From positions 1 to 64,000 of the forward strand of contig MU831838.1 in assembly GCA_029204225.1 (NCBI GenBank): a DNA stretch of 64,000 nt, in the 5' to 3' direction. Both the position numbers and the translations under genes were made by a program. Under the pieces are notes generated by a model, which saw only the letters and a program-made list of their open reading frames with translations, was not told where the DNA came from and made no database searches. Origin of the DNA: Diphasiastrum complanatum (Eukaryota > Streptophyta > Lycopodiopsida > Lycopodiales > Lycopodiaceae). Numbering within the stretch: the stretch's first letter is position 1; each line of letters starts with the position of its first letter. Below are positions 12,801-25,300 of the stretch, piece after piece.

Positions 12801-15800
12801 CCTAAACATAACATCGATATCAGTACGTGATCATTGTAGAAATCTATGAAAGCTAATGTGGACATATGTTAGTGCATGACACATGTAACTTGCATCTACT
12901 CTAGGGCATTGATGACATGAGTAGGATGTTGTAGCATTTGGTCTATGCTATGCATGATGAAGTTGACGGTCTAAGACCTTGGGCTTTGGAGCCTTGGACT
13001 CCATAAGGTTGAAAAAAACACTTCTCCGTTTTTATGTTGGGCCTTAATCTAGTTATCTATGAGTAGTTTCTTAGGGATTCATTAGTTACAATAGATGTCA
13101 TGTCTTGCATGTAATTAGCCCACGTGCTCAACAACAAGTATTGCTAAATATAGCCATGGTGCTAAGTTAGAGTAGGACTAGCTTAAAAGGTTAGTTAATA
13201 ATAAGGCTTCAACAACCGTGCTATATTTGTTAATAGCAAGACTTTTAACAATGATTATAATGCTCAATTTAGGCTAAAAAGGCCCACAAACTCATAGTAG
13301 ACCGCTATAAATAGAGGAAGGTGTGCTAATTTGGAGGCTATTCTACATATGTCTAATTTGAATCTTCTATGTGATTTGGAGCTTTTCTTTGAGAGGTTTT
13401 TTGATGAACTTGGTTCATGTGCCTACTTTCACGTGGGTTAGGCCATACTCTAGATTTAGGCTTGATCTCTTGAATGGCATTGATTGTGCTTGGATTTGGA
13501 TACATTTGGTGATGATTTCAAGCTTTCTTGGATCATTATTGCTTGTTTCTTGAGTCTTTAGCACATTCTACTAGTTTCTTGAAGTTCTTCATATTTTGAT
13601 GCTTTAATGGTGTTTTTCTTGAAGTTTGGCAAAGTCTCTATTCACTAGTTAGATAGTTTTCTTGATTTTTCAATTTCCAAATTGCTTTGATTCAATCTTA
13701 GACCTATCAATCATTGTTTCTTGTATAATTTATTGTTTTAGATCAGTAGCCCTTGATCTTAGCTTTTTAGGAGGCACTAATTTTTTCGATTTGGATGTAT
13801 AATAATAAAGTTATGGCCATTTTGGTGAAATCATTCCAATTTTAGTTAATTACAATTTTGTTGTCTATTTTCTTCCGTTTTGATTATACTTTTGGCAGAA
13901 TGTTTTGGTTGTGATTATATGGATCAATAGATCTCTTTGTTTTAGCAAGCTATGAACGTCAGGGACGAAGTCCTCATCGGAGGCCGAGGTAGGATGCCCC
14001 TCATCCTCATCCTCATGATCACTCTCCTCAGACCCCTCCTCCACATACTCCTCCTCTGAGGACTCTGACCCTAACAATGCCTTAGGCTCAGACTCATCAT
14101 TAGGGCCGTGAGCACGAGAGCTCGTACCCTCTCCTGCCCTCCTCCTACGCGCTGCTAGAGTGACAGGTCTTGCACACAAGGATTGACAAACGTATTACTG
14201 CCCACAAATAACAATAATCAGTTAAAAATTGTATTTTAAGTGACAAGTATGAAGCGTTAACTAAGTAGTAATGGCGTGTACATGCACCAACCTCTCCAAC
14301 TGCGTAGAGGAGAGTCGGTTCCTCTTCTTCGTGTGGATCAGGGAATGAACACTCCAGTTCCTCTCACAAGCGACTGTAGTGCCTTCTTGTGAGAGGATCA
14401 TGATGGCAAGGCGGTGCAGGGGACTTCATCCATCATGCACTGGACGTAGTTGGCCTGATCATAGTTTAAAGCGGAGTCATCAGTTGCCAGTGAGCACTAC
14501 AAACCAAATCTAAGAAATTAGAATTGGGATTTGATATTTATAATGATTCAAATTTTATCAAAAACTGGTTATTAAAGCCGTTATTCCATGTAAATAATAG
14601 AATGTAACTACTAGCACTAACAATGGAAAATCGCAATGATCATCCCACATGGATTGCATTGCAGTATATTATCCTCTCTCAAACACGCGAGCCTAGAGGA
14701 GAACTCCATGGTCTCTTGTCTGAATACCTAGAGCTCATCTAGCAGCGTATTTTGCTCATATACATCAGGATAAACTCGGGAGACATAGGCATTCCAGCCA
14801 TCCCTAAGCTCCTTGTCATGATACTGCTGCTCACTCCTCCATAATGCTTCTTGGTTTCCAAGGGGAGGCTCGAACCTGGGACCAAAGAAACTCCGGATGC
14901 CAAGCTAACTACTCCTCCATAATGGATGGAGTATGTGGGCGATGGCATGCAAGGGCTGAAACCACTCCCACCTGCTTTGCCAGAGGCGTTGGATCTCCTC
15001 AAGTTTCCAAGATAACAGATTTGAATGTTCAATGATGAGCCCTCAGCCTTATCCCATAGAATCTAGATTCTAGATAATTGATAATTGAGAAGTCAACCAA
15101 GGACTCATTATTTTGAATTCAAATTTCAAACTTGCAAATTTCAAACACAACACGTCAAAGTTTTAACGTCAAAATAAAGTGCCAGAATACTAAGCAGTAA
15201 GGAAGGAGTCTGGACAATATAGAGCTAGCAGTAGTTACCAGTAAGCGCCGCGGTATACCTCTCTGGGGTAATACTTGTGCAAAGACGTAGCTACTTGCCC
15301 AATCTGTCCATGAACTCATATAAGAGGCTCAATGTGCAACCCTCTCGATCTGTAAGGTGCAAGATAGTGTAGATAGGCTGCAGGCCCACGACAATGGACA
15401 TCATCCCAAAATGAAGATGAGAGCACGATCAGCTGGAACCTCCTACCCTTGGGCTGCTGTGATGGTCCCCATTGCACCCACTCATTTGAAACGATGATCT
15501 GCCTCTTCAGCAGTTGTTCCAAGACTAGGAACATAAATGCAAACTTGCATGGCATTCCAAAGTTTGCATTAGTACAATGATGATCATCAAAGTTTCAAAC
15601 TTGGAAACTTCACACTTCAAAGCATTAGTACAATGGCCATTGGCAACTTGCAAGTTTGAAGTGGCAATTTGAAATTCTTAGTGTTCACAAGTGACAATAG
15701 TAATTACTGTGCATAGAGTTTCAAACTTGGTGGGGGCAGGTCTCAAGAGATCTAGGGTGGAGTGTCTCTTGAAGGTGCCCAAGGCCCTTGGCCTCTTGGT

Positions 15801-18800
15801 GATGAATCTCACCAGGGAGCGTCCTATGTATAGCACCTCCCTGACCCATGGTGTCCTGGCTACATCCTCGACCAAGAGGTCCAGGCAATGTGCAGCACAA
15901 GGTTTCTAAAAGATGTGGGGGTAGGTCTTATTAACGAGCAAACGCAATTCGCCGCATTGTCCGTGACATTGTACAATGTAATGTGCATGGAATTCAAGTG
16001 AATCATGATTGGTCACCATTATGCAACTATGACAATGTGCTCAACAAGAAGTATTGCTAAATATAGTGCTAAGTTAGATTAGGACTAGTTTAAAAGGATA
16101 GTTTTATATAAGACTTGCAGAACCGTGCTATGTTTGTAAATAGCAGGACTTGTAGTAATGGTTGTAAGACATAATTCATGCTAAAAAGGCCCCAAATTCA
16201 TAGTAGAGGCACAAAGGACTGCTATAAACGGAGGAGGTCGTGCTAATTTGGAGGCTATTCTACATGTCTAATCTTCTATGTGATTTGGAGCTTCTCTTTG
16301 AGAGGTTTCTTGATGTACTTGGTTCATGTGCCTACTTTCACATGAGAGTTATTGCATACTCTAGATTTAGACTTAATCTCTTGAATGACATTGATTGTGC
16401 GTGGATTTGGCTACATTTCTTGAAGTTTTCACATTTTGATGCTTTAATGGCGTTTGAATGCAATGAGATCAAGGTTGGCACATGACAATAGACATCTTAA
16501 GCGTATTGAATGATCCTTGGGCCCAAGAGGGTGTCTTGGAAGATGTGGTTGCAATACGGTAAGCCTAATTGGAGTCAAATTACACATACTCCTATGTGGG
16601 TCCTCATTTGGTAGTTGTTAATTATTGAGATTGTGGGCTTTTTTTGGGGAGAACTTAAAAGTCATTGTTCCATCACAAAGGAGGGTGGGCAAGGTAGCCT
16701 GTTGTGATTTCTTTCCTTGTCAATTTAGAGCTTTCAATCCAATTGTTCATGATGTATATGGTGTTCTCATTGGTAGGTAACAAGCACTTTTAAGAAGAAT
16801 TTGATCAAAAGTCTTGTTTCAATAGAGTCGTTGGTGATTGGTACAAAGAAGTTTATCCTTTAGATTTTGTGCTTACACTTGATGTTTCAAATAGGATTTG
16901 AGGTTGAAGATGATGAAGAAGCACAAGAAATTATTCTTGGGGTACGATTTCCTTGGGAAGGTTCTGATCGTGATTACAAGTATGAGGAGGTACATTATAG
17001 CTTTTTTTCTATTCTATTGTTGGAAAAGCATAGTGGACATTATGCTATCATAGCCCATTGAGCTTTTGTAGCTATAGCATGTAGTTATCTTATCTGCTTG
17101 TACATCAATGACATTCTGTTTGGGTGATCAAATCATCATCTGTTGATTTATTGGACAAAACAAATATTTTCTAAGTTTTAACCCATAAAGACATTTGGCT
17201 TTGTGTGAGCAACTGACTGATGCATGATCACCAAAAAGATGAGCTTATTTTGCTACCTTTTTTGGAGCAATATAAGCTTCATACATTTGGTAGATATCCA
17301 AGATTTTTTGTAAGTGTCTTGCTTGATATTTTTTTATTGATAGGTCACGCATGATTACCTGTGTTTGATATCAGTTTGTTACCTCTGTTGGAGTAATACG
17401 AGTTTATATATTTGGTACGTATATAAGATTCTTAAATTGTCTTGCTTGATGATATATGATGGTCTTGTCATGGAATATCGTAGAGTTAATATTCCCTGTG
17501 TTTTGCATAAATTTGATTGTTGTCGAATTTTTAATTGATGAAAGGAAGAAATTCTTACGTTTAGACTTATAGGGTTTGATCATCAGCAGTGCATTGGTCA
17601 TTCAATCTTTTGTAGCATCTAGTCTCATCCTCACGCACCCGACAATGTTTACTAGTAGTTGAAGGAATGTCCATGACACCATGATAAGCCTTGTGTTTCT
17701 TAAACTAGAGATAAGGATGCCTTTTTTTTTCTCTCCTAGAAAACCCTCCTACTCTTGTTCTAATGGCGCAATGGATCTGACATAGAAAATAAGGAGATGT
17801 CCCATTCTTTGCTTAAATGCACCAAGGGGCTTTATACAATATATTGGAGTAAATGTCATAATTTGCTAAAAAAGAAAGCTTGAACTTTTCAAAAGGAATT
17901 TTCTAGGAATATGGTGATTGAAAAGAGGAAAACCCAAGAAATTGATTGCATTTCCACATTGGGTGCATACCAAAGTTTTTGAAACATCTTGCTTTGGATC
18001 AATTGATGGTTCTTTATTTTGTTAAGTTATCTCGAAGAAATTTGGCTTTGGTGGTTTTAGATTCGACGAATGGACTTTGAAAATTTACAATCAATAAGAG
18101 GGAAAATTCCATCAGTTACAATCATTGCTCAAAGCAGTGATCATGTTTTTGTTGTTCAATAAGTAATGCATAGAAGATCGTTCGAAGTTAAATTCAAGTG
18201 GGGTGTATTGCTTGTCCTTTCGTGGTTGGAAAGTTTATAAAAAAAAACAATGGAACCTTGTTAAGGGATGTAAACTAAATGCGCAACTTAGTCACATCCT
18301 TCAAAGTCTAAGATAACATCACTAGTATGTGACCACCATTTTGTGTGAATATGGCATATTGTAGGTAACCTACTCTCGATGATGGGTTTGATTTCATGAA
18401 TAGACATCCTCATGATGCCATTCTTTATATAGGTGATGGTCTAATTGGACTCCACGATGTCACACATAGCTAAAGCTAAGCTGTTAACCATCTTATAATA
18501 CTTGAGACTTTGGTGGAGAAAAGTCTCGTGGTGGAAGGGATTGAAACATAAGAGTACGTTTTTTTGAGAGTGCACCAATGTTTGACAAATTAGGTGCTTT
18601 TGAACATCTAAAGTGACGAAAGCGTAGGTCTAGTTATGGAAGATCTTACGTCCTATAGAAGACGCGAGATCCATAAAAGCTAGATCGATGATGAAGAACA
18701 ACAAACACAAAGGAAGATACTAGTGTTGGTGGGTGTTAACCATTTGTGGTACCTACTGGGGGTCAAGGTAGCGATGATTTTGGTTTAAATTATCCAATAG

Positions 18801-21800
18801 CTACGAACATCACTAAAACACTAGGTTCTGGTTATGCTTCTAGTTATTTTCTTTGGGACAGTTTATTTAACTAAACTACTTCCTATGCAGATCAGATGGG
18901 CTATTTTCTGGTCGATTGCACCTATTGAACCAAAATACTTGACAAGCTTGAAGCCGAAAATCAAATATTGTGGGGCCCATGGTTTGGACTTACATACGTA
19001 GAATGCCGACCAAGCCGCTTAATTTTATACGACCGCAGTGGCATGGGTTACAAGCTGGTTTGGGCAGCACTTGTAATTTTGACCACGAAAGTGGCTTGGG
19101 CCATGAGAGCGGCTTTGCCTCTACATGGCTTTATGCTCCAATTGATGTACACAATGGAATCTTCTGCTTATTTGATGGGCCACTCTTAGAATTGGGTAAC
19201 ATTATTCCCCTCCCAAAACGAGTGCTAGTCTCATGGCATTGCATCAACCATGGCTTATCTAGTGCGCCTAATAAAGTTACAAATCATTGTAGGCATACGT
19301 ATCAACTTGGGTCCCAAGGAAGTAGTGGCTGATAATAACAAATGTACCTAGACATTGGGTTAGTTTGCGCATAACTTCCAATAGTTAGCACATGAAGTGG
19401 ATCTTGGATTTGATAGAATGGTGCTTTCATGAATTCCATGGGTCCATTTGAATGCTTTTGCGTTTGATAGAACAACGTAGTTGATATTATGGGATCTGGT
19501 GACTTGTCCTCTAATTGATACCACAAGTTTGATGAGTTCGTCGACTTGCTTGGATTATCTTGTATTTGATAAAATGGATATGGATCTGCAAGCTTGGACC
19601 TTTTCAAGTTGATATAATGGGTAACACTTGGAGAATTTTCCATCATGTAATATGTAGTTCTGGCATTTGGTGCATGGCTTTGGTAGTGTTGGCAAATGAA
19701 TTTCCTTAATGGCCATTTGGGGCTTGCATTCCTTAGATTTGGCCTTTTTGAAACCAAGGATCAAAACACAAAAAATGTAGGAAATAGAAGCTTAAGGATC
19801 GAGGATCTTAACTATTCAATCACACAAAGCATTCTCAAAAGAAAGAGAGAGATGGCTAGAAACCCTCTTGTAGAAACTCGTGGACAGCCAAGGAGAATAG
19901 TCAGTATTGCTTACAAAAGTGTCACATACAAATGGGATGCACACATATATATAGTCCAAGATGACTATCTAACTTCATGACTATTGGCTATCCAACTACT
20001 TGACTATTGGCTGTCCAACTACTTGACTATTGACTATCCAACTTTCTGTAAGTTACATAGAAAGTATAAGGTACCTCCAATATGTCAAGCTGGGGTACTT
20101 AATGTATCTCTTCAACATCTTCAAGCTAGCAAAGTTGAGATGTCCAAACCTAGCATGCCATAATGCAGCCAACTCCAAAGAATGTGAACTTGATGCAACA
20201 AGACAAAAAGATGATGAAGCTCTTCGCTCATAGGTATCCATAAGGAACAATCCACCACGTAATGTTCCCGAAGCAATGATCATAAGAGATCTCTTTGGGT
20301 CTTTGATAGTCTTCTTTGAACTCCACAACCAATCCTTGGTTCATAATTGTAGACACCGAAATGAGATTCTTTTTTATTTTTGGAACATAAAGTACATCAC
20401 AAATGTACTTCTCCTCACCATTGGGTAAGATAATGGGGATCACTCTAATACCTTTGATAGGATAAGAGGTGTTGTCAACACCTTGAACTTTGCTTCCATC
20501 ATGCACTTTCACAAGCTTTGTGAAAACTTCTTTGTTATAAGTCATATGGCGTGTGGCACCGCTATCAATCACCCAATCAATAGATGAAAAAACAGCAATT
20601 TGTAAAGCTGAAGATGAGCTGTTTTCTGCTGAAAAACCAGCAAGATTTGAAGTGGCAGCAATCTCATCTTGAGGAGAGATAAGATTATTAGTGACAAAAG
20701 CATAATCATTATTGAAAAGATTATCCTCCTTTCCAAATTGTTGTTTCAAAGTAATGATTGCAGTACTTGTATCGTTACCTTTCTCTTTTTTCTTTGCAAG
20801 CCTCATTCTTACATTCTTTGATGTGATGCCCAATCTTCTTGCAATAGTGGCAGTTACCCTTCTTCTTGGAGCCTTGATCTTGAGCTTCCTTAGATTTTTG
20901 ATCATCTTTGGAAGTTTTGAAAGAAGGCTTCCGTTTCCACTTGCCTTTGCCTTTGCATTTTGCAAAGAAAGCTTGATCTTCTTGTTCACCAAATTTGATC
21001 CTTGTTTGCTCTTCTTCAAGAAGTAAGCCAACAAGTTCTTCGAAGGAGATTTGCTGTCCCCTAAGAGAAATGCTCAATGATGACACAAATGGAAGGTAAG
21101 AATTAGGAAGAGAGTTGAGAGTAATAGATACAAATTGTGAGTTCTCAATGACCTCATCAATACTAAGAAGCTCCTCTCGAAGATCCTTGATCTTCGTCAA
21201 GTGGTTTGTAAGCGAATCACCTTCTTGCATCTTCAAGATAGAAAGTTGATTTCGAAGATATACCACTTTTGCCGCATTCTTTACTTGAAACATCTTTGCA
21301 AGAGTCTCCCAAGCACTTTTGGAAGTCTTGCATGATCTAATATGTGGAAGGATAGATCTCTTCATTGATAATGCAATGACGGAAATGTGCTCTGATACCA
21401 TGTAGGAAATAGAAGCCTAAGGATCCGGGATCTTAACTATTCAATCACACAAAGCATTCTCAAAAGAAAGAGAGAGATGGCTAGAAACCCTCTTGCTCTT
21501 GTAGAAACTCGTGGACAGCCAAGGAGAATAGTCAGTATTGCTTACAAAAGTGTTACATACAAATGGGATGCACACATATATATAGTCCAAGATGACTATC
21601 TAACTTCATGACTATTGGCTATCCAACTACTTGACTATTGGCTGTCCAACTACTTGACTATTGACTATCCAACTTTCTATAAGTTACATAGAAAAAATAA
21701 AGTACCTCCAATATGTCAAGTTGGGGTACTTAATGTCACAATTAGGCCTAGTGGACCCATGAGTCCCTATCAAGTTAATTTCATACTAACTTAGCTAACT

Positions 21801-22317
21801 CTAAGTTTAGTAGGCCTAATATAATAAATGACCATGGTTACACAACTCTCGACCTTTTGGGTCAAAGTAACCTATGGTAATGTAAGCAATTCCATTTACA
21901 TTCCAACAAAAAATGATGAGATTAATGTGGTAAGAGCACTTAGCTCCATGCCGGATGCTTTGAAGCGAATGTGTTGTGTAGCATAGGGAGTGAGCTCAAT
22001 CCAATCAGGAGCTATTAGAAAGCTCTCCTTGCATCAAGATCACAAAAACATGTGAAGAATGAAAATTTATGCATAAAAGGAGAATATAATTATGGAAGAT
22101 CGTTTCACCATAAAGGAGAGCATCAAACTACCAAAATGTAACCACATCACAAGATCAAAAGCACAAAAAAGTAAAGCTCTATTACACTATTCTACTTGCA
22201 TAGAAAAATGCAAGATCCATGATTCGATGGTGATGGGTCATGAGTGAAGGAGAAGAGAGAGAAATTTAGGAGGATGAGGAAAGAGAAGAGAGAGAGATAC
22301 ATAGGGAAGAGAGAAAG

Positions 22318-22385
<68 letters not shown>

Positions 22386-25300
22386 TATTTCCATGCCGAA
22401 GGGCATATAAGACAAAAAAAGTACATTTCAAGTATGTGGTATAAATGGGAGCATAGGAAACGTTTCCGATGACAGTAAAGAAAAGTACACGTAGACATAA
22501 CTTCTAAAGAATCAATATTGAACTGAAAACAGGTAAGAGAATGAAATGAAATGCGAAAGGTGTGCTACTATGAAAATAACAGTGGTATAATGGTATAATG
22601 CCATCATCATGTCCTGCTAGTAATGAGGAAGGATGTAATACGAGCTGCAACAGGAGTTAGATCTGGAATATGCTGCTGATGTTTTCTGGGAGGTCGTTTA
22701 TGAGATGTGTGTCTCCTCATGGTAGGAAGGATAGCTTTGACAACAATGTGACTATGGCTGATACGCTACCTCTGATCTTTGTTTGTATGTGTGTGTGTCA
22801 AAGGATGCAATTTGGATTGTGGATCTCGATGACTTTGCTGATCTGTCTAACATAGGTCCCATTCTAGTAAGAACATTTCCCATACCATAAGTGCCACGCA
22901 TCATGGACCCTCATATGCTATGAGTGAGTGCGTTGTAGCAGGTGTGTTCTGGAATAAGCAATAATATTGCCCTTTGATCTCATAATAGATTGGGGAGTTT
23001 GATAAAGTGTTGGGTTTGATCCCTAACTGGCCTTGCCATACTTGGTCAAGATATGCTCTACATATAAATCGTATGATATATTGGTACCAAAAAGAAAAAT
23101 TTGTGATAGAAATACCACATATCTTGAGGAAGTGGGATGCCTAGGAAAACCATGATAGTCCATAATCCTGATGATAAAGATGCTAGGAGGAGGTGAGTGT
23201 TGCCTGTATGTATCTCTGCTAAAAAACTGGAAACAACTAGACTCGCTGAATATATGTGATAAGCTGAAAGATGGTGCCAAGCTGTATAGGTGGAATTGCA
23301 AACTTTGCAAAAATAATCTGGTGTGGAGTTGAGGATTAGCCCATATCATGCGCGATAACATAGTTGTCTATAACCGTGAGATACTAGCCTATCCAATGAG
23401 GTAAGACTTGTACACCATGCCTCTATTGCATTTAAAGCTACGGGGGTGACAATGGTGTCCAAAAGCCTGCACTTACTTGGGGCATCCCAAATGATTTCCG
23501 GAAACAGAACCTCTCAAGTTGGGACAAGGGAAGCAGAACCCTTCCCAAGTTGAGCAAAAGTTACCTGTTTCATCCTAAATATAGGACTAGTAAAAAGTAC
23601 CCCTAAGTAAGTGTAAGATGAAACCACATCCAATGGCGGACCATGAAAGATGAGTGTTTGTCGCTGCATGGAAGCTCTAGATGTGTTGAAGACCATAACC
23701 TTCAAAGAGACTAGAATCACATCATCAAGTAGTTCAGAATCAAGGTCCTCAAGATATCTCGCCTTTCGGGTCTTCATTTCTTAATGGCTGCAAGGACCAT
23801 ATTAGAGGTGAAGTGGGTGAACTTGGATGGGGGAGATGGAGATAAATACATAAGTAGGTGTGGTGTATAGTGTGGAGGATAGGCAGTCTAGGTGTGCAGG
23901 TTGTCCAAGACAGGAGGTGGGGCATGAGAGATAAATTCACACCAAAAAGCTCTTGTGGAAGAGCTATAAAGACGATCAACGAGGTGTTTCCCTTTTGAGA
24001 CTTCATAGGCATGCTTCTTACGGCGGAGCATACGATGAAGAGTGTGGCGAGTGGAACGGAGGAGCTATGGAGCATGTGTACGTGCATGTATGACAAGATG
24101 GTGATGGGAACGACAATCATTGTCAAACCAGGGCATGTATAGGGATCAAGGTGAGAAGGATTTAGCAAATTTGTGTTTGTGGGACTTGAAGGCTAGTGAG
24201 GCTGCAGTATGGAGCGAAGAGGTAACGAAGGAGGATCCCTCCCAATTGTGGATTTATCGATAACATGGAAATTTAGGTAATCCTCTCTCTTGACTCTCAC
24301 GAGTCCACATGAAGAACAACATATCTCTCCTAGTAATGAAATCTACCAAGTCGCCAACTATGGAAGTGAATGGATGCCATTACAATTTCATATCTTACTT
24401 TGTAGGTGATGTGGATGAGGGGGATGTTCGTAGTCCCAGGGTTTCCCACTCTCTATTTCTGGGAGTTGTTGGATGTACTATTAAGATGATGAACCTGCGC
24501 TTCTCTTTAAATGACTTGTTGTTTTTGATTTTGGATTCCAACTCCTGGATTTTTCTGATGGTGCTCCGATGACGTTGCTTGAATGTTGCATCTGCCGGTC
24601 GCCTGCAATCTCTTCACGCTGTCCACTTCGGCTTCAAGCTTGGTAATTCTATTGCTCATCTTCGTCTTGGAGTGTTGTCATCATGTCGTGTAGTAGCATC
24701 ATCTCTCCTTTCACTTTCCTAAGTTCAACACTGAGCAACCTCATAAAATGCCAAGTAGGAGTGTCCTCCAAAACCTTCGTAGTACTATAAGGATCAATAT
24801 TAGGTTTAGGAAAGAGCGGACTGGAGGTAGGGTTCGAATAGGCATTAGAAACCTCAGTTAGGGGGTGGGGTGGGGATCGTAGAAGGCTGCTGCACAGTAG
24901 CAGCAGCAAGAGAAGGGGTGCGGAGGGCATGGGGTGAGGAGCTAGGGGGCGGGGTTAGGGAGTGTGGAGGTGAGGGGGGAGGAGGCCTTTCTATGAGGAG
25001 CCATGAAGCGAGAGAGTAGACAAACACTAGACAAGCCATAATTCATATGAAGTAGCGTTATCTCTCAAGTGTATCAATTTAGTCTCTGTTCATAGTATCG
25101 AGAATTATGATATCCTACCTTGAAATCTTAATTTTTGTGGCTTGTTTTGTTATTCTAGTTTCTCTTAGGTGCCGTGTGATCATTCAGCTCATGTTTTAAA
25201 AAATGAACGCTTGTTAAACCTTTAGCATGTATGAGCACCTTGCTGTTGTTCCTTTAAGCTGCTTGTTTGTGGAGTGTTACATTTGTATGTTAAACTGCAG

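Noticed and set aside
13865-14179. Acidic 104-codon frame as a stand-alone gene
   Set aside because: It directly follows the hAT dimerisation domain on the same strand and fits the acidic C-terminal tail of such transposases.
14847-14910. Possible tRNA gene because of the GGTTCGAGCC box
   Set aside because: There is no complete cloverleaf, box A is degraded, and target-site duplications show it is a retroposed SINE copy.
19302-19757. 151-codon minus-strand frame with repeated FYQIQ motifs
   Set aside because: The repeats arise from an imperfect nucleotide repeat (TTTGATA-AATGG). No family match and no start or splice context.
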